A stretch of 64,000 nt of DNA, taken from Gemmatimonas sp. (lineage in GTDB: Bacteria; Gemmatimonadota; Gemmatimonadetes; Gemmatimonadales; Gemmatimonadaceae). The stretch covers positions 215,246 to 279,245 of the forward strand of contig NZ_JAPZSK010000014.1 in the NCBI RefSeq assembly GCF_027531815.1, in the 5' to 3' direction. The position numbers were made by a program, and so were the translations under genes. How positions within the stretch are numbered: position 1 is the stretch's first letter; every line of letters starts with the position of its first letter. Under the pieces are notes generated by a model, which saw only the letters and a list, made by a program, of their open reading frames with translations, made no database searches and was not told where the DNA came from. Shown piece after piece: positions 7,905-15,465 of the stretch.

Positions 7905-10268
7905 TCAGAACTTCCAGTTGATGCCAAGCACCGGGAAGAACGCGATCTGCTCGCGCCACTCCACGTCTCGCGTCTTGCTGTTCCACTGCTGCACCGAGCG
8001 GTTGTCACGATTGGTGATGTTCTGCAGGTCGATATAGGTCGAGAGCCACGATCCGCGCACGAGGAAGCGCCGGTCGATGCGGACATCCAGCCGGGCATAG
8101 GCCGGTGTCCGGTCGCTGTTGATCCGCTGCACATCATACACGAGCCGGTTCTGCGCCGCGGCGGCAACCGTGTTCAGCGGCGTGAGCGGGCGACCGCTGG
8201 AGTAGCTGCCACGGGTGGAGAACTCCCAGTTGGTCCCCCGCTTCACGCCGAAGATCGCCGTGAAGAAGTTGGGCGCATCGTACCCGCCGGGGCGCCACTG
8301 GCCGTCACGGGCGCGATGCTCGACCCGGGAGCGAGTGTAGCTGATCTGGCCATACGTGGCGCCGGTGAACTTCTGCTGCAGGAAGAGTTCGAGCCCGCGC
8401 GACCGGCCGGTGCCTTCGCTCGTCATGGGAAAGAGCAGGTCCGACACCCCGTTCTGGTCACCGGTGTTGGCCAGCGACAGCTGCGGGTAGGCGCGCGCCA
8501 CCGGATAGTCGCGGTACTGGCGGTCGAAGGCCTCCACGCTGAGCAACAGATTCTCGCGCGGGGTCCAGCGAGCGCCCAGCACGCCGTGATCGGCCTGCAT
8601 GGGGGAGAGTGAGGCGTTGGCCGGGATGTTCGCCGTAAAGACAATGGGTACCTGCTGGTGGTAGCGCCCCCACGTGCCGGACAGGCTCAGCTTGCCGGTC
8701 GGACGCCAGGTGACCGCCGCGCGAGGCGCGAGACGGGAGGCCTCCGACTGCCCGAAGCGGTCGCCGCGCACGCTCGCGGCAAGGTCGACGGCCCCGACCG
8801 TGCGCACGAGTTCGAGATACGCCCCCGCGATGTCCACATCGTCCGACCGATCCACGGCCACCGTGTCGACGCGCGTGCGGGCGGCCGAGAAGGGGTTGTT
8901 CACGCCGAAGGGCGAGGCGACCGCGGAGTTGATGGTCAGGCGCCGGGCCGTGGCCCCCACGTTCACGTCGGCGAATCGGGGGAAGTTGAAGGTGGCGTCG
9001 TAGCGCAGAATGTACTCATTCTCGCGGGCATCGTTGGCCCACACGGGAGTGGCACCGAACGCCTCTTCGCGCACGCGCACGTCATTGGCGCCGGTGCTGG
9101 CACTCGCGACGAGCGTGCCCACGCCACGGGCCCCCAGCAGGCGCTGCCACGAGACGCCGCCGGTCCAGCGATCACCGCGAACACGAGTCGTGCCCGGCGG
9201 ATCCGGATCCTCGGTGTCCGTTGCCGTGCTCGTGAAGTCGATACGATCGAAGCCGCCAATACCCACGAGCTTGACGACGTCGCGGGCCCCCGGACGCCAC
9301 GCCACCTTCGCCTGGAAGTTGGTGGTGTAGGGCACCGCCGTGAGACCGATGAGCGGCGCGACGAGATCGAGATAGCTTTGCCGACCCGACAGTATGTAGG
9401 TCGCGCGGGAACCGAGGGGCCCCTCGGTCACGATGCCGGCCCCGGCGTTGCTCATGTCGAACTCGGTGCGGCGGCCATCGCTGCTGCCCTCACGCAACGA
9501 GATGTCGAGCACGCTGGAGAGCCGATTGCCGAAGCGCGGGCCGAACGCGCCGGCGTAGAAGGCCACGTCGCGTACCAGTTCGTTGTTGATCATGCCGATG
9601 GGCCCGCCGGTGCTTCCCTGCCCCGCGAAATGGTTGATGTTCGGTACCTCGATACCATCCACGAGGAACAGATTCTCCATGGGGCTGCCGCCGCGCGAGA
9701 TGATGTCGTTGCGGGTATCGTTGCCGGTCAGGACGCCGGGGAGCGACTGCACCAGGCGGCTCACATCCCCAATGGCCCCGGGAGCGCGGCGGATCTCCTC
9801 GTAGCTCATGGTGATGCGCGAGGCGGGGGTGTTGCGCGGGGCCACGAACGACGCGTTCCCGGCCACGACGCGCGTGGCCGCGAGCGTGGCAGCCGACGAT
9901 TCCAGCTGGACCTCCACCTGTGTCGGGCGCCCCGGGTTGACGAGCAGGTCGCTGACCGTGGTGGGGCGATAACCGATGCGCAGGACCCGGATGGTCTGGG
10001 TGCCGACCGGCGCGCCGGCGATGGTGAACCGGCCCTCGCTGTCGGAGAGGGTCCCAATGGTGCTGCCTACCACCTGAAGTTGCGCCTCGGCAATGGGCTG
10101 TTGCGTGTCGCGGTCGAGCACGCGCCCCTGAATGGTGCCGGTGCGGGCGGGCTGAGCGGGCCCGGCCGTTGCGGGGCGTGCGCCCTGCGCATCAAGCCGT
10201 GGTGGAGTCGCCGCCACGAGCAGCGCGGCGGCAGCCGCCGCCAGATGCATGGTGCGCAAAGTGAACAT
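7905..10268 (-). CDS. TonB-dependent outer-membrane receptor with carboxypeptidase-regulatory-like domain
   Basis: A 787-residue protein starting at ATG 10268, with AGGAG 6 bases upstream; an in-frame extension to 10514 is spurious because it overlaps the TetR gene. A signal peptide ends near DAQ (residue 28). Residues about 44-125 form a beta-sandwich of the carboxypeptidase-regulatory type (GTIQGRVLDRDTQQPI). The plug domain follows, with ISRGGSPMENLFLVDGIEV. The rest is a beta-barrel ending in NWKF, the aromatic C-terminal signature of outer-membrane proteins. It imports an unidentified substrate with energy from TonB. A TetR gene lies directly upstream on the same strand and an inverted repeat lies in its leader, so TetR control is likely. 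Confidence 0.88.
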   Translation of the reverse strand: MFTLRTMHLAAAAAALLVAATPPRLDAQGARPATAGPAQPARTGTIQGRVLDRDTQQPIAEAQLQVVGSTIGTLSDSEGRFTIAGAPVGTQTIRVLRIGYRPTTVSDLLVNPGRPTQVEVQLESSAATLAATRVVAGNASFVAPRNTPASRITMSYEEIRRAPGAIGDVSRLVQSLPGVLTGNDTRNDIISRGGSPMENLFLVDGIEVPNINHFAGQGSTGGPIGMINNELVRDVAFYAGAFGPRFGNRLSSVLDISLREGSSDGRRTEFDMSNAGAGIVTEGPLGSRATYILSGRQSYLDLVAPLIGLTAVPYTTNFQAKVAWRPGARDVVKLVGIGGFDRIDFTSTATDTEDPDPPGTTRVRGDRWTGGVSWQRLLGARGVGTLVASASTGANDVRVREEAFGATPVWANDARENEYILRYDATFNFPRFADVNVGATARRLTINSAVASPFGVNNPFSAARTRVDTVAVDRSDDVDIAGAYLELVRTVGAVDLAASVRGDRFGQSEASRLAPRAAVTWRPTGKLSLSGTWGRYHQQVPIVFTANIPANASLSPMQADHGVLGARWTPRENLLLSVEAFDRQYRDYPVARAYPQLSLANTGDQNGVSDLLFPMTSEGTGRSRGLELFLQQKFTGATYGQISYTRSRVEHRARDGQWRPGGYDAPNFFTAIFGVKRGTNWEFSTRGSYSSGRPLTPLNTVAAAAQNRLVYDVQRINSDRTPAYARLDVRIDRRFLVRGSWLSTYIDLQNITNRDNRSVQQWNSKTRDVEWREQIAFFPVLGINWKF

Positions 10269-10301
10269 GAACACTCCTGTGTGAAGAGGTAGGAAAAAGA
10301 T

Positions 10302-10315
10302 TGGTGTTAACCAAA
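10302..10315 (-). promoter_or_regulatory. Inverted repeat in the TonB-receptor leader, candidate operator
   Basis: On the minus strand the sequence TTGGTTAACACCAA has perfect arms TTGGT and ACCAA around TAAC. It contains the palindrome GTTAAC, which recurs in the promoter of the adjacent TetR gene. It sits about 35 bases upstream of the receptor start. Confidence 0.4.
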
Positions 10316-10333
10316 GCCGCAAAAAATTGCCGC

Positions 10334-10999
10334 TCAGGGGGTGGAGCGGAGCCCGCGCAGCAGGAGGTGGGCAATCCCCATCCCGATCTGCTGTGCCGCC
10401 CGCGTGTCGACGATCTGCGAACACGCAGACATCGAGGCCGTCCCGTGCAAGCCGAGCCAGAGCATCATGGCCACCTGAAGGGGCTGGTATGATCTCGCCT
10501 CGCCGGCCGCACACAAGGCCTCGCAGACCCGAATGAGCACGCCGAACGCCGGATCGTTATGGAGGTCTGCCGTTCCGTCAGGAAGAATGCCGATGTCCGG
10601 TCGGTCGACGAACATGACCCGGTACCGCGCCGGCTGCGCCAGCGCGAAGCGCAGGTAGGCGTCACCGAGGGCGAGGACGCGCTCGCCGGCGGCGGCCTCG
10701 GGACGATCCGCCTCATCGAGCGCGCGAGCGAATTGCAGAAACCACTTCTCCAGGACCGCCGCGATCAGGGCCTCGCGATCGCGGAAGTGGCGGTAGATAG
10801 TGGTAGGCGTGTACTGCGTGGCCTCCGCCACTTCCCGCAAGGAAAAGGCCCCATACCCCTTCTCGAGCAGCTGTTCCTCCGCGACCGCCAGCAGCAGATC
10901 CCGCAACCGCCCACGCTGCGCCTCACGCCTCTCCGCCGACCGGTGGCGGAGACGTTCAGCTCGCGAAAGCAGGCCGTCCTGCGGTTCCTTGGTAGCCAT
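10334..10999 (-). CDS. TetR/AcrR-family transcriptional regulator
   Basis: A 221-residue protein. Residues 28-80 carry the DNA-binding domain (LRDLLLAVAEEQLLEKGYGAFSL, then VAEATQYTPTTIYRHFRDREAL). The C-terminal part (FALAQPARYRVMFVDRP) resembles the TetR_C_33/WHG group of regulators. The gene lies 65 bases upstream of the TonB receptor on the same strand, so the two probably share a regulon or a transcript. Its own promoter has a perfect TTGACA box with a GTTAAC palindrome in the spacer, consistent with autorepression. The effector is unknown. Confidence 0.88.
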   Translation of the reverse strand: MATKEPQDGLLSRAERLRHRSAERREAQRGRLRDLLLAVAEEQLLEKGYGAFSLREVAEATQYTPTTIYRHFRDREALIAAVLEKWFLQFARALDEADRPEAAAGERVLALGDAYLRFALAQPARYRVMFVDRPDIGILPDGTADLHNDPAFGVLIRVCEALCAAGEARSYQPLQVAMMLWLGLHGTASMSACSQIVDTRAAQQIGMGIAHLLLRGLRSTP

Positions 11000-11007
11000 G
11001 GTCTTTT

Positions 11008-11035
11008 AGGTTACACTGTTAACATTGATTGTCAA
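11008..11035 (-). promoter_or_regulatory. Promoter of the TetR gene with embedded operator-like repeat
   Basis: Reading the minus strand, TTGACA (11035-11030) is followed after 16 bases by TAACCT (11013-11008). The spacer contains GTTAAC-AGT-GTAAC, an imperfect inverted repeat that shares GTTAAC with the leader of the TonB receptor. A repressor bound here would cover the promoter. Confidence 0.5.
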
Positions 11036-11099
11036 GCCCGGCGCCCGGACCACTCGACCGGCTCGGCCCCGATACCCTTCCCCACCCACCGGAGCACGC

Positions 11100-11213
11100 A
11101 TGTTCGTGTTTGGCCATGTCGCTGCAGGAGGCCCCGCCCTCTGGACACAACTCACCACACGTGGCGTGCCTCCCGAAGCGCCGGTGCCGCTGCTGTCGGT
11201 ACCCTCGGTCTGA
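11100..11213 (+). CDS. Possible 37-residue leader peptide upstream of the Crp/Fnr gene
   Basis: ATG 11100 has GGAG 5 bases upstream and opens a 37-codon frame rich in Pro, Val and Gly (ends SVPSV). Its TGA stop overlaps the ATG of the Crp/Fnr gene (TGATG), an arrangement that normally couples translation. No homolog is recognised, and it has no transmembrane or lipobox signal. It could be a chance frame, since high-GC DNA gives many. The ribosome-binding site and the exact stop-start overlap are the only support. Confidence 0.35.
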   Translation: MFVFGHVAAGGPALWTQLTTRGVPPEAPVPLLSVPSV

Positions 11214-11818
11214 TGGCAGACACAGTCCGCGGGAGCGAAGGGGCCGAGGTCGTGCGGCGGGTGCTTTCGCGGCCCGCCCCCCTCACCGACACCGAATGGA
11301 GCGTGCTCCGGCCGCTCCTGCGACGCAAGGCGCTCCAGGCAAGGCAGCCGCTCCTGCGAGCCGGCGAGGTGTGCCGTGACCTGGCGTTCGTCGAGTGCGG
11401 ATTGCTGCGGTACTTCCTGGTGGGCGACGGCAGGGAGTTCACCGGGAACTTCTTCTTCGAGGAGAGCGTCGCGGCCGATTACGGGAGCTTCGTGTCCCAA
11501 ACCGCGGCCACACAGTGGGTGGATGCCGTTGAGGACTCGGTGGTCTGGCTCCTTGGCTACACGGAGCTGCAGCGCCTCTATGCCTCGTCGGCGGCGTGGG
11601 AGCGCCGAGGGCGCCTCATTGCCGAGGCCGTACTGGCGGCGGCCCAGCGGCGCACGGCCGCGTTGGTGCTCCAGGATGCCGAGGCTCGCTACCGTGCGAT
11701 GGTCACGGAGCGCCCGAAGATCCTCGAACGCGTCCCGAAACACATGATTGCCGCCTATCTCGGCATTACCCCCGAAGCGTTGAGTCGCTTACGCCGGAAA
11801 CTCGCGCGCGGGACTTGA
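11213..11818 (+). CDS. Crp/Fnr-family transcriptional regulator
   Basis: A 201-residue protein. Residues about 20-120 form a cyclic-nucleotide-binding-type beta-roll (LRAGEVCRDLAFVECGLLRYFLVGDG, then GNFFFEESVAADYGSF). The C-terminal helix-turn-helix is short (HMIAAYLGITPEALSRLRRKL), like the Crp-like activators common in Bacteroidetes and Gemmatimonadota. No Cys residues are placed for an iron-sulfur cluster, so it is not an oxygen-sensing Fnr. The start ATG overlaps the stop of a short upstream frame. The lipoprotein gene that follows about 100 bases later on the same strand is a plausible target. Confidence 0.82.
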   Translation: MADTVRGSEGAEVVRRVLSRPAPLTDTEWSVLRPLLRRKALQARQPLLRAGEVCRDLAFVECGLLRYFLVGDGREFTGNFFFEESVAADYGSFVSQTAATQWVDAVEDSVVWLLGYTELQRLYASSAAWERRGRLIAEAVLAAAQRRTAALVLQDAEARYRAMVTERPKILERVPKHMIAAYLGITPEALSRLRRKLARGT

Positions 11819-11917
11819 CCTGGATCAAGGCGGCGTTCCGGCGCCTCTCCAATCATTCGTGCGTCTCTGGCGCCACCAGCGCCAACACCCATCCCGCTCC
11901 ACCGCTGGAGAGTGCGA

Positions 11918-12547
11918 ATGCGTATCAGCCTGTGTCTGCTGGCAGCCGTGGCTTTGGTCGGCTCCGGATGCCGCCACGCGAGTCGGCCCCCCGCTACAGC
12001 GCCGGCCATTGGCAGCGCCCGTGCGTCCTCTGCGCAGGCCCGCGCCGAGACGCCGGAAAGCAGATTCGGTCTCGAAACCGATATCCTCTGGCCATTCTTT
12101 CCCGGGGCAACGCGGACGCACGTCACCGCCAAGCTGTGGCAGAAGGGGCAACTCCGTGGGGATGTCTACGCCGGGGTCAATGTGGACTTCCCGCAGGATC
12201 GTGAAACGGAAGGACGCTTTGCCGATTACAGCGTGGCCAGCGGCTACCGGCAGTACGTCTGGCGCGGGCTTCATGCCGAGTTTTCGCAGACCACCGGACT
12301 GGGCGTGCTGCAGGACCACGTCACCACGGGCAAGACCTACAACAGCTTCGATTGGTTGATGTCGGGATATGTGGGCTACAAGTACCAGTTCCCGGGCAGG
12401 AAGCTGTACATCGTGCCCCAATTCGGTATTGCCCGGGTCGTCTACAAGTCGAATCCCTGGCCGATCTTCGAAGACAAGACGCTGACGAGACAGGTGGGGG
12501 AAACGCCCTTCCCACTTGGGGCCTTGCGATTGGGGTACAGCTTTTGA
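11918..12547 (+). CDS. Small exported lipoprotein, outer-membrane beta-barrel-like
   Basis: A 209-residue protein from ATG 11918, with GGAG 7 bases upstream; a GTG two codons earlier is also possible. The lipobox is VGSGC (Cys18 from this start), followed by an Ala/Ser/Pro-rich linker. From about residue 50 the sequence alternates polar and aromatic residues (THVTAKLWQKGQLRGDVYAG, QYVWRGLHAEFSQTTGLG, GYVGYKYQFPGRKLYIVPQ) and ends in LGYSF. Such an aromatic end with strand-like periodicity suggests a small outer-membrane beta-barrel. The family is not recognised. Confidence 0.65.
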   Translation: MRISLCLLAAVALVGSGCRHASRPPATAPAIGSARASSAQARAETPESRFGLETDILWPFFPGATRTHVTAKLWQKGQLRGDVYAGVNVDFPQDRETEGRFADYSVASGYRQYVWRGLHAEFSQTTGLGVLQDHVTTGKTYNSFDWLMSGYVGYKYQFPGRKLYIVPQFGIARVVYKSNPWPIFEDKTLTRQVGETPFPLGALRLGYSF

Positions 12548-12633
12548 GTACCCGGAGCCACCGCCCCGAACAGCACGGCGCGGTGCCCGCGTCCGGACAC
12601 CAAGCGGGCGGTTTCCTGCATGCCGCCGGCGAG

Positions 12634-13359
12634 ATGCCGCGACGCCGGTATCTGGCAGCCGGTCTGGTCCTGCTGGTGCAGGGGGTCTGCATCTTCGCGC
12701 CCATGGCCGTGCTTGGCGGCGCAATCCAGTGGCCGGAGAGCCTCGATTTTCCTCCGTCCCAGATGCTGCCGCTGCTGCGGGACCAGGTGAGTGCGGTACG
12801 CCTGGGATACGGCCTGTATCTCGGCTACTCCCTGCTCTTTCTGGCCACCGGCGTCGTGACCGTTCGGCTGGCGGCCCGTCCGGGCCCGCTCGGCTCGCTG
12901 GCGCTGGTGGCCATCGGGGCGGCCGTCGCGTCGTCGCTCGCGCGGGCGATTGGCATTCTGCGGTGGCTCACGGGCAGTCTGGCGCTGGCTGACGCCTATG
13001 CTCATCCTGGCCTGTCGGCAGAGGCCCGCGCGGCAATCGAAACCACGCAGGCGGCCATTAACGCTTGGGGCGGAGCCATCGGGGAAGCGCTTGGCGTGGC
13101 GCTCTTTGCCGCCATCTGGGCCATCAGCGCCAGCCTGCTGATCCTGCGCGACCGGCAGTTGCCCCCTTGGGCTGGCGTGGCGGGGCTCCTGTCCGGCGGA
13201 CTCGTGGCAATGCCCGGCCTCGAACTGCTGGGCATTGCGCCACCGGTCTCGATCGTGCTGTCCACCACCGGAGTTCAGCTCTGGTTCATGGCCCTGGGGC
13301 TCCTGTTCCTCAGGCGCGCCGCGCGCCGCCCTGCGGCGCACGTGAGGATTGTGCCTTAG
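12634..13359 (+). CDS. DUF4386-family integral membrane protein
   Basis: A 241-residue protein with about six hydrophobic segments. Hallmarks are LGYGLYLGYSLLFLATGVV and the C-terminal block INAWGGAIGEALGVALFAAIW. Function of the family is unknown. A 5-prime-truncated paralog lies at 32372-32722; the two share most residues over the last 110. The start is placed at ATG 12634, but an upstream in-frame GTG cannot be excluded. It follows the lipoprotein gene by under 100 bases and may be cotranscribed. Confidence 0.75.
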   Translation: MPRRRYLAAGLVLLVQGVCIFAPMAVLGGAIQWPESLDFPPSQMLPLLRDQVSAVRLGYGLYLGYSLLFLATGVVTVRLAARPGPLGSLALVAIGAAVASSLARAIGILRWLTGSLALADAYAHPGLSAEARAAIETTQAAINAWGGAIGEALGVALFAAIWAISASLLILRDRQLPPWAGVAGLLSGGLVAMPGLELLGIAPPVSIVLSTTGVQLWFMALGLLFLRRAARRPAAHVRIVP

Positions 13360-13363
13360 CTCC

Positions 13364-13385
13364 AAATGACAGGGTAATTGTTCAC
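13364..13385. repeat. IS481-type terminal repeat remnant
   Basis: AAATGACA and ATTGTTCAC, separated by five bases, match the terminal repeat found at the ends of the two IS481 remnants in this window (47247-47272 and, more diverged, 20524-20552). No transposase coding remains beside it. It sits between the ends of the DUF4386 and subtilase genes. Confidence 0.45.
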
Positions 13386-13412
13386 CAGGGGTCAGTGTCG
13401 CTGACGCCCCGA

Positions 13413-15026
13413 CTACTTGACAGTAAGGACGCTCGAGGCCGTACCGAGCGTTGTGGAACCCAGACGCGCTGTCACGGTGACGGTGACGACGCCCGGGGAG
13501 CCAAACGTGAGCACCACGCGCCGCAGGTTCGTGCCAGACGTGGAACTGACCCCACCGATGGTCCACGTGTACACGACCGTGTTGGCATTGGCGGTCGACG
13601 TGTTGGTGGGGATACTCGCGTCGATGGTGCATACCCGCGCCACACACGACGACGTCAGCGTGAAGCTCGCCGTGGTCGGGGTGGGTGTCGGCGTCGGCGT
13701 TGGTGTGGGCTTGGGCGTCGGCGTCGGCGCCGGCGTCGGGGCGCTCACCCCGGGCAGCCGCTGCACGGAGAGCAACCGGTTGGGCGTGTTGGGCAGCAGT
13801 CCCGTCAGGCGTCCCACAACACTTTCGCCTAGCAACCAGGCCGCCACAGCATCTGGCGTGGCGGTCCTGGCCACGCCCAGATACGTGGCGGCGGCACCGG
13901 ACACCAGCGGCGATGACATCGACGTTCCAGATGCCGTGACCAGAGCGGCGTCGCTCGACATGCCCGCGCCGGGAATCGTCGTCCCCGGGGCGCTCAAGTC
14001 CACGCACGATCCCCCGTTCGAAAACGCGGCGCGGGTATCCGTGGTACCATTGGCCGACGCACCGACGGTCAGGGCGCCGGGTGCCCGCGCAGGCGAGACG
14101 GTGCACGCATCGGTACTGGAGTTCCCGGCCGCCACCACCACCACGATCCCCGCCGCACGCAGGCGGTCGACGAGTGCATCGATCACGGTGCTGCCACCGG
14201 CCACGCCGAGGCTCAGGTTGGCCACCATGGGGCCCGCAACTCGCCGCTTCTCGGCGATCACCCAGTCCGCCCCGCGCACCAGCTCCAGCGAGCTGCCGGA
14301 TCCCGAGGCGTTCATCACACGAACGTCGAGTACCGTGGCACTGGGGGCGACGCCGTACGTACGTCCCGCCGCCAGCGACGCGACGAGCGTCCCGTGCCCA
14401 TGGGCGTCACCGCTTTGCTTGGGCGCGTTGGCAAAGGCATCGAAGCCTCCCACGACGCGTCCGGACAGCTCCGCGTGCGTCCATCGAATGCCGCTGTCGA
14501 AGATCGCAATGCGTACCCCCTGTCCGTCGCCGCCGAAGCGGGTCGTCCGGCCATCGAGCGGCAGCGATGCCTGGTTGAGGCGATCGAGAGCCCACGACGG
14601 GGTGGACTGCAACGTGGCGGCATACAGGGTGGTGGGGAGTACCGCCTCCACGGCCGCCACGTCGGGGTTGGCCCGCATGCGGGCGGCCTGGTCTTCCGTA
14701 ACGGTCACGACGGCGGCGTGCAGTGACGGAAAGAGGTTCTCGTCGTCCAGTGCTGGCAAGGTGCGTGCCGCGGCCGAGCGGGAAGACCCGCTCGGGTCCG
14801 AGGCGATGGCCGCCGCAACGACCGCCGTGGTGGCGGTGGCGACGTCGGACGCGGTATCACGCAGCACGACGATGTAGGGTGTTGGCGGAATGGTCGGAAT
14901 CGACAATGCCGCTTGCGTGGGGCCTTCCGTGCATGCGGCAAGGAGCCCAACCCCCAGAATGGCCAATGGTACCTGCAGGTGCTTCACGACAACGCTCCGT
15001 TTGAGGGCGAATGTCGTCCGAGCCAT
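13413..15026 (-). CDS. S8-family subtilisin-like serine protease, lipoprotein with PKD-like domain
   Basis: A 537-residue protein with lipobox LLAAC (Cys32). Residues about 48-135 resemble an inhibitor_I9 propeptide (YIVVLRD, then AAVVTVTEDQAARMRANPDVAAVE). The catalytic triad is Asp177 (IFDSGI), His211 (HGHGT) and Ser369 (SGTSMSSP), with the oxyanion Asn in AAGNSS. A linker of Pro-Thr dipeptides follows (encoded near 13680-13740), then a PKD-like beta domain to the C-terminus. The layout is that of an extracellular or surface-held protease. It is divergent from the SusC gene, with 439 bases between. Confidence 0.92.
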   Translation of the reverse strand: MARTTFALKRSVVVKHLQVPLAILGVGLLAACTEGPTQAALSIPTIPPTPYIVVLRDTASDVATATTAVVAAAIASDPSGSSRSAAARTLPALDDENLFPSLHAAVVTVTEDQAARMRANPDVAAVEAVLPTTLYAATLQSTPSWALDRLNQASLPLDGRTTRFGGDGQGVRIAIFDSGIRWTHAELSGRVVGGFDAFANAPKQSGDAHGHGTLVASLAAGRTYGVAPSATVLDVRVMNASGSGSSLELVRGADWVIAEKRRVAGPMVANLSLGVAGGSTVIDALVDRLRAAGIVVVVAAGNSSTDACTVSPARAPGALTVGASANGTTDTRAAFSNGGSCVDLSAPGTTIPGAGMSSDAALVTASGTSMSSPLVSGAAATYLGVARTATPDAVAAWLLGESVVGRLTGLLPNTPNRLLSVQRLPGVSAPTPAPTPTPKPTPTPTPTPTPTTASFTLTSSCVARVCTIDASIPTNTSTANANTVVYTWTIGGVSSTSGTNLRRVVLTFGSPGVVTVTVTARLGSTTLGTASSVLTVK

Positions 15027-15393
15027 GCAACGAAATGCCGGGAACCAGAATGGCCCCGGGAGGGAACTTCGCGCTTCGGCGACCGCCCGGACTCACGACT
15101 CGGTGAGTTGGCTGGCTCTGCGGACCGCCGTCACCGGCGGGGTGCTCTTTTCGGACAACGAAGGTGCCCTCGGAAGATCGGCAGCTCGTCGCCGAACTTG
15201 AGCGTCTTCGGGGAATCTTCACGAAGTCTCTGGCGCGTGAGCGCGCTGCCAGCTGTGGCTAGCCGCTGTGGCGGCCCTGGTCGTTCTCGTGGCGGGCGCA
15301 GGGGTATCCATACGACGGTCAACCGCGTGACGTGGGACAAGCGGATAGGGAGCCACGGCCGCATTCACTCTCGCCGGGTCGGTGATTAGGCCG

Positions 15394-15428
15394 TATACTC
15401 GCCAAGATTTTTCCGAGCCGTTTCGGAA
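15394..15428 (+). promoter_or_regulatory. Promoter -10 box and leader inverted repeat of the SusCD operon
   Basis: TATACT at 15394-15399 is a good -10 box in the context GCCGTATACTCG; no convincing -35 is seen. About 12 bases downstream is the inverted repeat TTCCGA-GCCGTT-TCGGAA (15411-15428), either an operator or a leader hairpin. The ribosome-binding site GGAGG at 15455-15459 follows, then ATG 15466. The remaining intergenic DNA (15027-15390) shows nothing else I can name. Confidence 0.5.
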
Positions 15429-15465
15429 GGTCCCCGTCCCGTAATCCCGCTCCCGGAGGAATGTC

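Noticed and set aside
8658..10292. A 544-codon plus-strand frame opposite the TonB receptor
   Set aside because: Same pattern of antisense shadow; no domain signature, and the receptor signatures are complete on the minus strand.
13680..13740. GTGTCGGCGTTGG-like repetition considered as a CRISPR or microsatellite
   Set aside because: It encodes the Pro-Thr linker of the subtilisin-like protein on the minus strand; units are six bases with no spacers.
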